DNA of 38,875 bases from the NCBI GenBank assembly GCA_012840245.1, contig DULR01000096.1, positions 1 through 38,875 of the forward strand, written 5' to 3'. The position numbers and the translations under genes were made by a program. Source of the DNA: Clostridiaceae bacterium. GTDB lineage: Bacteria; Bacillota; Clostridia; DSM-8532. The notes under the pieces are model-generated. The model worked only from the letters and a program-made list of their open reading frames with translations, was not told where the DNA came from and searched no databases. The number at the start of each line of letters is the position of its first letter. The first letter of the stretch is position 1. Positions 31,273 through 38,875 of the stretch are shown here, one piece after another.

Positions 31273-34200
31273 TCAAATAGATGTTTGGGTCCCTGCTTTT
31301 CCTTTTATCTTTTCCAGCGCTTTTTCAAAGGTAAGATAAAAGGATGGTATGACTATCAGTGTAATAAGTGTAGAGACAGCAAGACCTCCGATCACGACTA
31401 TGGCAAGAGTTATCTGGATCTCATAACCTTCTTTTCTTGTGATAGCCATTGGAAGCATGCCAAGGATGGTAGTCAGAGTAGTCATGAGGATAGGCCGCAG
31501 TCTTAATGGTCCTGCCTTTACCAGGGCTTCGGTTATGCCAAGGCCTTCTTCCCTGAAACGGTTGACGCTGTCAATCAGTACGATGGCATTATCTACTACT
31601 ATCCCCACCAGGATTATCATACCTATAAACGCAGGAATATTTAACGGATTTCCGGTTATCAGAAGCGCGATCAGCGCTCCTGTAAGTGCCAAAGGGATGG
31701 TCAGCAGTATTGTGAAGGGATGCAGCAAAGATTCGAACTGGGCGGCCAGAAGCATGTACACGATAACGACAGAAAGGATCAGGGCGTCGAACAGCGCATC
31801 GAAGGAATCTATAAAATCCTTTTGCTGTCCTCCGAAGGTGTAGCTGTATCCCGAGGGGAACTCATATTCTGAAAGCGCATTTTCGATATCGGCAGTGACC
31901 TTGTTAAGCGCGCGGTCTTTCAGATCGGCAGTAAGGGCAACTGTTTTCTTCTGATCGTTTCTTACGATATTATGAAGAGATTTCTCAAAGCGTATCTCTG
32001 CGATTTCAGACAATGGCACGCTTGCTCCCTGCGGACCTTGTATGGTTATATTGTTTATATCCTGAAGGCTTTTTATATTCCGGTCGGTAGAGCTGACCAC
32101 AACATTTATATGAGATCCCCTGTATTCAAAGCGCGTTGCGATGGTACCATTCACACCGGCCTGAATGGACTGGCCTATCTGGGCAGGAGTCAATCCGTAG
32201 AGAAGGGCTTTGCTTCTGTCGATCAATATGGAGGCCTCCTCTATTTCCTGGTCGATTGAACTGGTAAGATCACGTATCCCTTTGATGCCGCTCAGAAGCT
32301 CGGTCAGATCTTCCGAAATCTTAGCAAGTGTTTCGGTATCCTCACCTGTAATTCTGATGTCGACCTCGTTGTAACCTATGGTAAAACCCATGACTTTGCT
32401 GTCATCGATCACTTTGATCTGAGCGCCTGCAATACCAGCGACCCTTTTCCTTATATCATCAGCTATTTCTTTTATCGATCGGGTCCTTTGTTCTATGCTT
32501 CCTATGTCGACATTTATAACGGCCTTTTCGGTGCCAAGCCTGTCAAGGACGAATCCACCGTTTCCGATGGTCATATTTATCCCTTTGATCTCAGGAATGT
32601 CCCCGATCTTTTCCTGGACTTCAAAGGCCATATCATGGGTATTGCTCAAGGAACTTCCTTTTGGAAGACTTATCTCAACTCTTATAAGGCCTTCATCCAT
32701 GGCAGGGAAGTATTCGAATCCTATTGCAGGAAGTGAAACAAGCGAAAAAGCAAACAGAATGACCGCTGCCAGGATAACGATCCCTCGTTTTTTCAGTGAA
32801 AACTCCAGCAGCTTTTTATATTGAATGCAGACGACTTGATAAAAAGAATCCCATCCATCAAACAGCTTTGCCCACAGATCTTTATTTTTCATTTTGGTAT
32901 CGCTTCTCTCAAGCAGTTTAGAAGCCATCATGGGAAGGAAAGTTATCGCCACGACAAGTGAGGCCATTAATGAAAAGGTGATTATAAGCCCCATTTCCTT
33001 GAAGATCTTGCCCGTCATCCCTTCCACATATATGATGGGTATGAAAACAACGATTGTTGTGAATGTTGATGCCGTTATGGAAAGCATGACTTCCCTTGTT
33101 CCGTATTCAGCCGCTTTATTGAGTTCCCAGCCTTCATCCCTGTAACGGTATATGTTTTCAAGTACAACTATTGAGTTGTCTACCAGCATACCTATGCCAA
33201 GAGCAAAGCCTGCAAGGGATATGAGATTCAGGCTGATCCCCGAAAAGTACATCAGAACAAAGGAAGTGACGATCGAAACAGGCATCGATACGGCTATGAC
33301 CAGAGTAGCCCGGAAATTTCTGAGAAAAAGATACAGGATTATTATTGCAAGTATCCCGCCCTGAACGGCCGATTCGGCCACAGTATCAAGAGCCATGTTG
33401 ATATAGTTCGAGCTGTCATAAATTATGTCGAATTCCAGATCGGGATAGGTTTTTTCAAGTCTGGCAAGCTCATTTTTTACCGCCCTGCAGACCTGTATGG
33501 TGTTTGCATTGCTTTGCTTCTGTATCGAAAGGTTCAATGCCATTTTCCCATTAATATAGCTTTCGCTTGTTCTTTCGGCTTCAACCAGATCGATATCCGC
33601 TATATCCTTAAGAAATACTGTGGATCCGGTGACAGTAGGGATTATAAGGTTTCTGATTTCTTCTACCGACCGGAATTCTCCTATGGTCCTCAGATATATT
33701 GACATTCCGGCCGTTTCGATACTTCCTGCAGGTATGTTCAGGTTTTCGGTCATTAGATACTGGGCTATTATGCTTTCATTGAGACCGTACATTGAAAGCC
33801 TTTCCTTGACAAGCTCTATGCGGACTTCCTGGATAATGCCCCCTGAAACCTTCGCCTGGGCAACTCCACTGATCCTTTCCATTTTGTTTACAATCTGCTC
33901 CTCGACCAGTCTGGTCAGATCTTCAAGATTCATATCGGAACTTATACCCAGCTCAAAGGTGGATTGCAGGTTGTTGGGATCGATACGCATGACCATGATG
34001 TCGGTAACGCCCTGAGGCAGATATGTTTTTGCCAGATCTATTTTTTCGCGCATTTCAAGTGTCACGAAGTTCATATCGGTATTGTCGTTGAAATATAGGA
34101 TGCAAAGACAATATTCGCTTGCTGAGATGGTCTCGATGGATTTCAAATCTGTAATTGTCGTAAGTACTTCCTCAAAGGGTATCGTTATGAGCCTTTCTAT

Positions 34201-34374
34201 TTCTTTGGGTCCTGCTCCTTCATATTTTGCCGTAACGACAGCTATGGGCATATTCAGTTCCGGAAGCAGGTCAAGCCTCAGCTTTGAAAAAGAAACCGAA
34301 CCTATTAGCGCAATGGACAATATTATCATTATAACGGCTGTAGGCCGGCGAATTGACAAGCCGGGAAGATTCAT
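31273..34374 (-). CDS. RND efflux transporter, HAE1/AcrB family
   Basis: The 1033-residue inner-membrane pump has the duplicated RND plan: a first span (about 10-30), a large exported loop, a membrane block of spans from about 335 to 560, a second loop and a final block. RND signatures are GMLVDNSIVVLENIYRYRDE (first half) and GIVVDNAIVLIDSVNRFREE (second half), with one Asp plus Asn where AcrB has two Asp. It drives drugs, lipids or metabolites out with ion flow. The adaptor gene overlaps it upstream by four bases (ATGA). No outer-membrane channel gene is present, as expected for a Gram-positive cell. GGGGAGGG is its ribosome site. Confidence 0.92.
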   Translation of the reverse strand: MNLPGLSIRRPTAVIMIILSIALIGSVSFSKLRLDLLPELNMPIAVVTAKYEGAGPKEIERLITIPFEEVLTTITDLKSIETISASEYCLCILYFNDNTDMNFVTLEMREKIDLAKTYLPQGVTDIMVMRIDPNNLQSTFELGISSDMNLEDLTRLVEEQIVNKMERISGVAQAKVSGGIIQEVRIELVKERLSMYGLNESIIAQYLMTENLNIPAGSIETAGMSIYLRTIGEFRSVEEIRNLIIPTVTGSTVFLKDIADIDLVEAERTSESYINGKMALNLSIQKQSNANTIQVCRAVKNELARLEKTYPDLEFDIIYDSSNYINMALDTVAESAVQGGILAIIILYLFLRNFRATLVIAVSMPVSIVTSFVLMYFSGISLNLISLAGFALGIGMLVDNSIVVLENIYRYRDEGWELNKAAEYGTREVMLSITASTFTTIVVFIPIIYVEGMTGKIFKEMGLIITFSLMASLVVAITFLPMMASKLLERSDTKMKNKDLWAKLFDGWDSFYQVVCIQYKKLLEFSLKKRGIVILAAVILFAFSLVSLPAIGFEYFPAMDEGLIRVEISLPKGSSLSNTHDMAFEVQEKIGDIPEIKGINMTIGNGGFVLDRLGTEKAVINVDIGSIEQRTRSIKEIADDIRKRVAGIAGAQIKVIDDSKVMGFTIGYNEVDIRITGEDTETLAKISEDLTELLSGIKGIRDLTSSIDQEIEEASILIDRSKALLYGLTPAQIGQSIQAGVNGTIATRFEYRGSHINVVVSSTDRNIKSLQDINNITIQGPQGASVPLSEIAEIRFEKSLHNIVRNDQKKTVALTADLKDRALNKVTADIENALSEYEFPSGYSYTFGGQQKDFIDSFDALFDALILSVVIVYMLLAAQFESLLHPFTILLTIPLALTGALIALLITGNPLNIPAFIGMIILVGIVVDNAIVLIDSVNRFREEGLGITEALVKAGPLRLRPILMTTLTTILGMLPMAITRKEGYEIQITLAIVVIGGLAVSTLITLIVIPSFYLTFEKALEKIKGKAGTQTSI

Positions 34375-35678
34375 TCCAAACCCTCCCCTGCGATCGTAAC
34401 TGCACTGTTATGTTTCAGAAACTGTTGCCCTTTTATCACCAGCAATTCTCCTGTTTCGATGCCGCCAAGTATCTCCACCATGTCATCCTTTATGATGCCT
34501 GTATCGACAGCCCTTTTTTCTGCGATATCGTTTTTTATGATGAACACGAATTTGCCATAGTTGTCTGAAAGAACAGAGTTAAGAGGCACAAGTATGGTAT
34601 TTTTTCGCTGTTCGGTAAGTATTCGGACTTTTGCAGTCATTCCGGGTTTTATTGTATTCTCTTCATTTGGGACATCGATAAGGACGTTATAGGTCAATGT
34701 TTTACCGTCAGGCGCAGGACTGACTGTCCTGACTTCCCCCCGGAAGGGTTGATGGCCTGCGGCAGGTATTGAGATCTCAAGCATATCTCCTTTTTTTATT
34801 TTGTTTATAACCTGTTCGGTAACTGAAATGGCTATTTGAACAGTATCCATATCGATGATTACATATGGGACCATCGTATTGGAAATCAGCGAGCCGGTGA
34901 TTATCTCCTTGCCGGCTATTATCCCGTCGATCGGTGAAGTAACTTTTGTATAATCAAGCTTTTTCTTTGCACTATCCAATTGCATCTTCAAAGCGTCATA
35001 TGCTGCTCTGGCCTGATTAAGCTGATCGCTGGCTGATTTTGCCGTATCCTTTGAAACACTGTCGATATAGAGCTCATAGGAATTTCTGGCTGTTTCAAGA
35101 GCATTTTGAGCCTGTTCGAACTGATTTTTGATTTTGTCGTATTCGAAAACGCTTATTTTTTTTGCTTCATAAAGCAAAGTTGAACTGTCAAGCAGCTTTT
35201 TGGCGAAAACATAATTATATTCGGCACTTTTGAGCGCAGACTCATACTGAAGCTTCTGGGCTTCAAATCCGCTTCCCATTGCAGCTTCGACACCTGTCTC
35301 AGCCAAAGCTATGTTTGCTTCGGCCGCCTTCAGCTGTTCCTCAAGAATTCTGATGCTGTCCTCGATTTCATCGCTTTTTACAGTAAACAGCAAATCTCCT
35401 TTTTTGACCCTGTCACCGACCTCAAAATATGAAGCCGAGACCAACCCGGAAATCGCAGAAACGACAGGAACCTGTTTTTCAGGCTTAACGATGCCTGTAT
35501 AAAGGGTGTAATTGTCTATGTCACCTCTTGTGACAGGAATGACTCTGACCGGTGTCGGCGCTGAGGAGGAATCATCTGTCTGATTTGAACCTGAACAAGC
35601 TGAAAAAAAGGTAAAAAACAACACTATCAATAACAGGCATGAGAAGGATCTCTGCCGGGAGCTTCTTTTGTAAGGCAT
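34371..35678 (-). CDS. RND membrane-fusion adaptor, lipoprotein
   Basis: The 435-residue HlyD/AcrA-like adaptor has a lipoprotein signal (basic start, hydrophobic run, lipobox FFSAC). Next come a beta-barrel/lipoyl half (about 50-110: VSAISGLVSASYFEVGDRVK), a long coiled-coil hairpin (about 110-260, with repeated Ala/Glu/Leu heptads), the second lipoyl half (KVTSPIDGIIAGKEIITG) and the barrel and membrane-proximal domains. The start is the ATG at 35678, after GAGAGGACAG; an in-frame TTG upstream is less likely. It overlaps the pump gene by four bases, giving a two-gene transport operon. A lipid anchor on the outer face is consistent with the absence of a TolC-like channel. Confidence 0.92.
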   Translation of the reverse strand: MPYKRSSRQRSFSCLLLIVLFFTFFSACSGSNQTDDSSSAPTPVRVIPVTRGDIDNYTLYTGIVKPEKQVPVVSAISGLVSASYFEVGDRVKKGDLLFTVKSDEIEDSIRILEEQLKAAEANIALAETGVEAAMGSGFEAQKLQYESALKSAEYNYVFAKKLLDSSTLLYEAKKISVFEYDKIKNQFEQAQNALETARNSYELYIDSVSKDTAKSASDQLNQARAAYDALKMQLDSAKKKLDYTKVTSPIDGIIAGKEIITGSLISNTMVPYVIIDMDTVQIAISVTEQVINKIKKGDMLEISIPAAGHQPFRGEVRTVSPAPDGKTLTYNVLIDVPNEENTIKPGMTAKVRILTEQRKNTILVPLNSVLSDNYGKFVFIIKNDIAEKRAVDTGIIKDDMVEILGGIETGELLVIKGQQFLKHNSAVTIAGEGLE

Positions 35679-35771
35679 TATATCTGTCCTCTCAACCAAA
35701 ATGAAATTGGAGCATATATTAAGTATTGATTTTTTGGGGCTTGTTTAGTCTTATTTTCTGGATTGTTTTAA

Positions 35772-35822
35772 GAAAAAAATCCTTCATGTGAAATATGTTT
35801 TTCGGCATTTCGCATGAAGGAT
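35772..35822 (-). terminator. Strong terminator of trmFO
   Basis: Arms 35779-35794 and 35807-35822 (ATCCTTCATG...) form a 16-bp stem with one wobble pair. Read on the minus strand it is followed by TTTTTTTCTT. It lies 87 bases after the trmFO stop. Confidence 0.85.
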
Positions 35823-35844
35823 CCTGTATGATGCTTTTTTCCGA

Positions 35845-35895
35845 GTCATTATGAAGGAGCGCAGCGCCAGATCCTTCGCTCCGCTCAGGTTGTCA
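35845..35895. repeat. Dispersed palindromic element, copy 3
   Basis: GTCATTATGAAGGAGCG (35845-35861) and the facing CGCTCCGCTCAGGTTGTCA (35877-35895) form an imperfect stem around AGATCCTT. It matches the pattern of copies at 27397 and 37318. It lies between the trmFO stop and its terminator, in non-coding sequence. Confidence 0.55.
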
Positions 35896-35908
35896 GGAAT
35901 CGAACCAA

Positions 35909-37225
35909 TCATATATCAAGAGTATTTTTAATATTCTCTATCGTTTTTAGAGCTCTCTCAGCGATGGAAAGATAACGTTCCTTTTTGTTTCTGATCCTTT
36001 CAGTGAGTGGATCTATGATCCCGAAGTTAGCATTCATAGGCTGGAACCTTGTCGTTCCGGGTGATGAAATATAGCGGGCCAATGCTCCTATTGCCGTATT
36101 CCCCGGGAAAATGATATCGGACAATCCCTGAAACTGCCTTGCAGCATTCACTCCTGCGACAAAACCTGACGAAGCAGATTCGATATACCCTTCAACTCCT
36201 GTCATCTGTCCCGCAAAAAAAAGATTGGGCTGCTTTTTCAGCCTGTAAACCGAGTCAAGCAAAACAGGCGAGTTTAAGAAGGTATTGCGGTGCATCACTC
36301 CATAACGTTCAAACTCTGCATTTTGCAAGCCCGGGATCATAGTGAAAACCCGTTTTTGCTCCCCCCACTTCAGATGAGTCTGAAAGCCTACCATATTGAA
36401 TAACGATGCTGCTTTGTCATCCTGTCTCAATTGAACTACAGCATAATATTCTTTTCCGGTTCTGGGATCCGGAAGACCTACGGGTTTAAGAGGTCCGAAG
36501 CGCAGAGTGTCCTTTCCCCGTTTTGCCATTGTCTCTATTGGCATACAGCCTTCAAAAACCTTGTTGTCCTCGAAATCCTTAAGCTGCACTGTTTCAGCAT
36601 TGATAAGGGCTTCGTAAAACGCTTCATATTCTTCCCTGTTCATAGGGCAATTGATATAATCAGCATCACCCTTGTTATATCTTGATGCTTTGAAAGCAAT
36701 GCTCATGTCTATGCTCTCACTGCGTATAATTGGTGCTGCGGCATCGAAAAAATAAAGGCTTTCATCGCCGATGACTCCGGATATCTCACCAGCCAGCTTA
36801 TCTGATGTGAGCGGGCCGGTAGCGACAATAGTAATATCGTCTTTACTTAATGATGTCACTTCATCATTGATTATTTCGATCAACGGATTGTTTTTTATCC
36901 TTTCGGTTACGGCATTTGAAAATCCCTGCCTGTCAACGGCCAGGGCAGCTCCTGCAGGCACCTTTGTTTCATCTGCGCAGGCCATAATTAAGGAACCTAA
37001 AGCACGAAGCTCATGTTTCAGAAGTCCTGCAGCATTGTCCAGCGCATCAGATTTCAGTGAATTGCTGCAGACCAGCTCCGCGAAAGTATCGCTGTGGTGC
37101 GCGGGTGTTTTTTTATTTGGTTTCATTTCAAACAGTCGTACCCTTATGCCCTGTCTTGCAACCTGCCAGGCTGCTTCACAACCGGCAAGTCCGGCACCTA
37201 TGACATTGATGTATTTATTGTTCAT
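35909..37225 (-). CDS. trmFO: Methylenetetrahydrofolate-tRNA-(uracil-54-C5)-methyltransferase TrmFO
   Basis: The 438-residue FAD enzyme makes ribothymidine at U54 of tRNAs from methylene-THF. The N-terminal dinucleotide fold [15 protein letters not shown] (about 6-20), the FEMKP loop, and the TrmFO hallmark [20 protein letters not shown] (about 50-69) with the conserved Cys are intact, as is GPLTSDKL further on. The C-terminal [18 protein letters not shown] is typical. The start ATG at 37225 follows GAGGGA; an in-frame TTG at 37237 is part of that site. A TATAAT (37263-37258) lies 33 bases upstream, with only a weak -35. A strong terminator closes it. Confidence 0.95.
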   Translation of the reverse strand: MNNKYINVIGAGLAGCEAAWQVARQGIRVRLFEMKPNKKTPAHHSDTFAELVCSNSLKSDALDNAAGLLKHELRALGSLIMACADETKVPAGAALAVDRQGFSNAVTERIKNNPLIEIINDEVTSLSKDDITIVATGPLTSDKLAGEISGVIGDESLYFFDAAAPIIRSESIDMSIAFKASRYNKGDADYINCPMNREEYEAFYEALINAETVQLKDFEDNKVFEGCMPIETMAKRGKDTLRFGPLKPVGLPDPRTGKEYYAVVQLRQDDKAASLFNMVGFQTHLKWGEQKRVFTMIPGLQNAEFERYGVMHRNTFLNSPVLLDSVYRLKKQPNLFFAGQMTGVEGYIESASSGFVAGVNAARQFQGLSDIIFPGNTAIGALARYISSPGTTRFQPMNANFGIIDPLTERIRNKKERYLSIAERALKTIENIKNTLDI

Positions 37226-37317
37226 TTTTTCCCTCAAGTATAAGAATTTTTGATTTTATTATAATGTTATCAGGCATTTTTTAATACGTAAAGATAGCCG
37301 TGGATTTTACTCCTGCA

Positions 37318-37353
37318 TGTCATCATGAAAGTGAAATTCTGCTCAGGATGACA
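37318..37353. repeat. Dispersed palindromic element, copy 4 (best preserved)
   Basis: TGTCATCATGA (37318-37328) and TCAGGATGACA (37343-37353) form an 11-bp inverted repeat with one mismatch, around 14 bases. This defines the ends of the element recognised in degenerate form at 24921, 27397 and 35845, and by its left end at 38749. Confidence 0.6.
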
Positions 37354-37393
37354 CGGGTTACGCGCTGAAGATGCCAATACTGGCAGTCATGCC

Positions 37394-37422
37394 TTGTACG
37401 TAAAAGATCATAATGATAAAAT
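37394..37422 (+). promoter_or_regulatory. Putative promoter of the CapA-like gene
   Basis: TTGTAC (37394-37399), 17 bases, then TAAAAT (37417-37422), 30 bases before the TTG start. Confidence 0.5.
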
Positions 37423-37452
37423 AGTCTCAATGCTGATTTACGAGGTGTTAGC

Positions 37453-38730
37453 TTGAAAACGATGATTAGTAAGCGCAACTTGATCTTAAATGTGATTGCA
37501 TCGATGCTGTCGGTAATTATTCTTATAAACGGGTGTTCAGTTCAGGGCAAAAATGACCCTGTGCCAACCAAAAGTGTGGAACCGACACCTGATTTGACCA
37601 CGACTCCTACTCCCACGCCGACACCGGTTCCTACTCCCGAACCGACCCCGACTCCTGAGCCCACGCCTATAACGGCTACAATAGTGTCTGCCGGTGATTG
37701 TGTGATCCATAATGCACTTATAAAGGCAGCCAAGGTTGAAGGCGAAGACCGGTATGATTTCAATCATATGTTTGAGGAAATCAAGCCTTTCGTTGAAAAA
37801 GCCGATTATGCCCTTGTGAGCTTTGAAGGAGCCGCAACCGACAACAGAAAGGATTATACCGGATTCCCCAGCTTCAACTGCCCTCCCGAATTGTTTGACG
37901 CATTTAAATATGCCGGTTTCGACCTTGTGAACACAGCCAATAACCATCAGCTTGACAGAAGAGTCAGGGGAATGCTGGAAACCAGGGATAATATATACCG
38001 TGCAGGTCTGGAGAATATCGGGTCATATGACGGCGAAGAAGAACATCGTTATCTGATTAAAGATCTTAACGGCATCAAAGTTGCTTTTATGGCCTATACA
38101 TATGGCAGCAACGGCAACGAAGGTTTACTCACCTCACAGGAGATAGCAAAACATCTGGCCTTTTTTGACAAGCCCAGGATGGAAAGAGAAATTCGTGAAA
38201 TGGAAGAAAAAGCCGACATAACAGTTGTTTCGATGCATTGGGGACATGAATACTGGAGAAAACCCAATGAACAGCAGCTCAGCCTTACAAAAGACATGTT
38301 CGAATGGGGTGTCGATATCATCCTGGGGTCTCACCCACATGTGATACAGCCTACAGAGATACGTGAAGTGAACGGAGAAACGAAGTATGTCATATATTCC
38401 ATGGGCAATTTCCTTTCAAACCAGTGGCATGAGTGGTTTGACGACCCGAAGGATCAGAAATGGCTCAGGGAGGACAGCATACTTGTTACCATTGAGCTTC
38501 TGAAAGATCCGGGCACGGGAAAAACCATAATAAATAAAGTCGTTCATACACCTACATGGGTAAGCCGTGAAGGTGTGGGGACACCCAATGTGATCCACAG
38601 AATCCTTCCCATACCGAACCGTGAGTATTACGATAATAACACCAAGTTCCCTGAAGAGCTGATCAAAAAGGCTTATGATTCCTATGACAGATCTGTAGGA
38701 TTCTTTACAGATTATGAAGCAGACAAGTAG
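37453..38730 (+). CDS. CapA family metallophosphatase-like lipoprotein
   Basis: The 425-residue protein is of the PGA_cap/CapA type (PF09587), a calcineurin-like phosphoesterase fold linked to poly-gamma-glutamate capsule making, but often found alone in Clostridia. An N-terminal lipobox (INGC) and a Thr/Pro-rich linker (about 37-74, PTPTPTP and PEPTP repeats) precede the domain. Metal-site motifs are SAGDCVIH (about 79-86), FEGA near 124, NTANNHQLDR (about 160-169) and ILGSHPHVIQP (about 291-301). The start is TTG at 37453, six bases after GAGGTG; an ATG at 37462 is further away. No other capsule genes are visible. The gene is followed, 28 bases on, by the group II intron. Confidence 0.88.
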   Translation: MKTMISKRNLILNVIASMLSVIILINGCSVQGKNDPVPTKSVEPTPDLTTTPTPTPTPVPTPEPTPTPEPTPITATIVSAGDCVIHNALIKAAKVEGEDRYDFNHMFEEIKPFVEKADYALVSFEGAATDNRKDYTGFPSFNCPPELFDAFKYAGFDLVNTANNHQLDRRVRGMLETRDNIYRAGLENIGSYDGEEEHRYLIKDLNGIKVAFMAYTYGSNGNEGLLTSQEIAKHLAFFDKPRMEREIREMEEKADITVVSMHWGHEYWRKPNEQQLSLTKDMFEWGVDIILGSHPHVIQPTEIREVNGETKYVIYSMGNFLSNQWHEWFDDPKDQKWLREDSILVTIELLKDPGTGKTIINKVVHTPTWVSREGVGTPNVIHRILPIPNREYYDNNTKFPEELIKKAYDSYDRSVGFFTDYEADK

Positions 38731-38748
38731 CTGCATCGTTGATATTTT

Positions 38749-38758
38749 TGTCATTCTG
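38749..38758 (+). repeat. Left end of a dispersed element at the intron junction
   Basis: TGTCATTCTG (38749-38758) equals, with one change, the left end (TGTCATCCTGA-type) of the elements at 37318 and 35845. It directly precedes the group II intron GTGTG start. The right part of the element is not in the window. Confidence 0.4.
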
Positions 38759-38875
38759 GTGTGTCCAGTAAAGCTAGATTATGCTAGCCGGTGAAAGTCC
38801 GGTCCCGGTAATCGCCAAGGAGCCGGGTAGCAAGTCCCGGTGCGTCGCAGTAATGCGGGGTGCTAAGCGGGATAG
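38759..38875 (+). mobile_element. 5' end of a group II intron (truncated by window edge)
   Basis: The sequence starts with the group II 5' boundary GTGTG (38759-38763) and continues with the domain I elements typical of bacterial group II introns: a small stem GCTAG/CTAGC (38773-38777 with 38784-38788), GGTGAAAGTCC (38790-38800), and CCGGG/CCCGG (38823-38827 with 38836-38840), then GGGGTGCTAAGCGGG. Only about 117 bases are seen; the rest of the ribozyme and the expected reverse transcriptase/maturase lie beyond the edge. It is inserted in non-coding sequence 28 bases after the CapA-like stop, in the same direction. The class cannot be decided from this part. Confidence 0.75.

Noticed and set aside
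37560..37675. Tandem PTPTP/PEPTP coding repeats as a DNA repeat of interest
   Set aside because: This is a low-complexity Pro/Thr linker typical of exported Clostridial proteins, also present in the deacetylase.
1..38875. CRISPR array, prophage or toxin-antitoxin module
   Set aside because: No regularly spaced repeats, phage structural genes, integrase or paired small toxin/antitoxin ORFs were seen on either strand.

Overview
The window looks like chromosome of a low-GC, endospore-forming anaerobic member of Clostridia. The signs are a LysM-GH18 spore-type hydrolase, a K+-dependent membrane pyrophosphatase, a TRAP (mtrB) gene next to dnaE and pfkA, a TIGR04086 membrane protein, strong GGAGG ribosome sites, and several TTG or GTG starts. 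No rRNA, CRISPR array, prophage or resistance island is visible. Most of the window is housekeeping sequence. The accessory signals are small palindromic repeats, gene remnants and a group II intron cut by the right edge.

Left part (1-6.4 kb). A serine hydrolase of the beta-lactamase fold is followed by a minus-strand cluster: flavin-reductase-like protein, a decayed fragment, an 81-residue protein, a KynB-type cyclase, an unrecognised 347-residue protein and a DUF4180 protein. A divergent zinc-finger-like/HTH/DUF2087 regulator faces this cluster. Its promoter carries a perfect 12-bp palindrome. An exported trigger-factor-like FKBP lipoprotein follows.

Middle (6.4-15.2 kb). Genes here are hppA (ion-pumping pyrophosphatase), the spore hydrolase, ilvE, an isolated tRNA-Gln(CUG) with its own promoter and terminator, ruvC (whose stop codon lies in a 28-bp inverted repeat) and the argG-argH operon. 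The argG promoter is overlaid by two ArgR-like boxes. A run of four stem-loops follows argH.

15.2-24.9 kb. This part is mostly on the minus strand: a small helical protein, a polysaccharide deacetylase, a corrinoid adenosyltransferase, a TIGR04086 membrane protein, then a dnaE-mtrB-DUF2007-pfkA-thioesterase-pgsA series. Two plus-strand Cys-rich single-span micropeptides sit between these blocks.

24.9-38.9 kb. Genes are 5-formyl-THF cyclo-ligase, a zinc-ribbon protein, and a long minus-strand series: an RND adaptor and pump, typA, mltG, trmR and a U32 protein (TrhP-like). The last two should make 5-methoxyuridine at the tRNA wobble base. trmFO and a CapA-like lipoprotein follow. Degenerate copies of a TGTCATCCTGA...TCAGGATGACA element are scattered through the intergenic gaps. 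The group II intron at the right edge begins directly after what looks like one end of such a copy.
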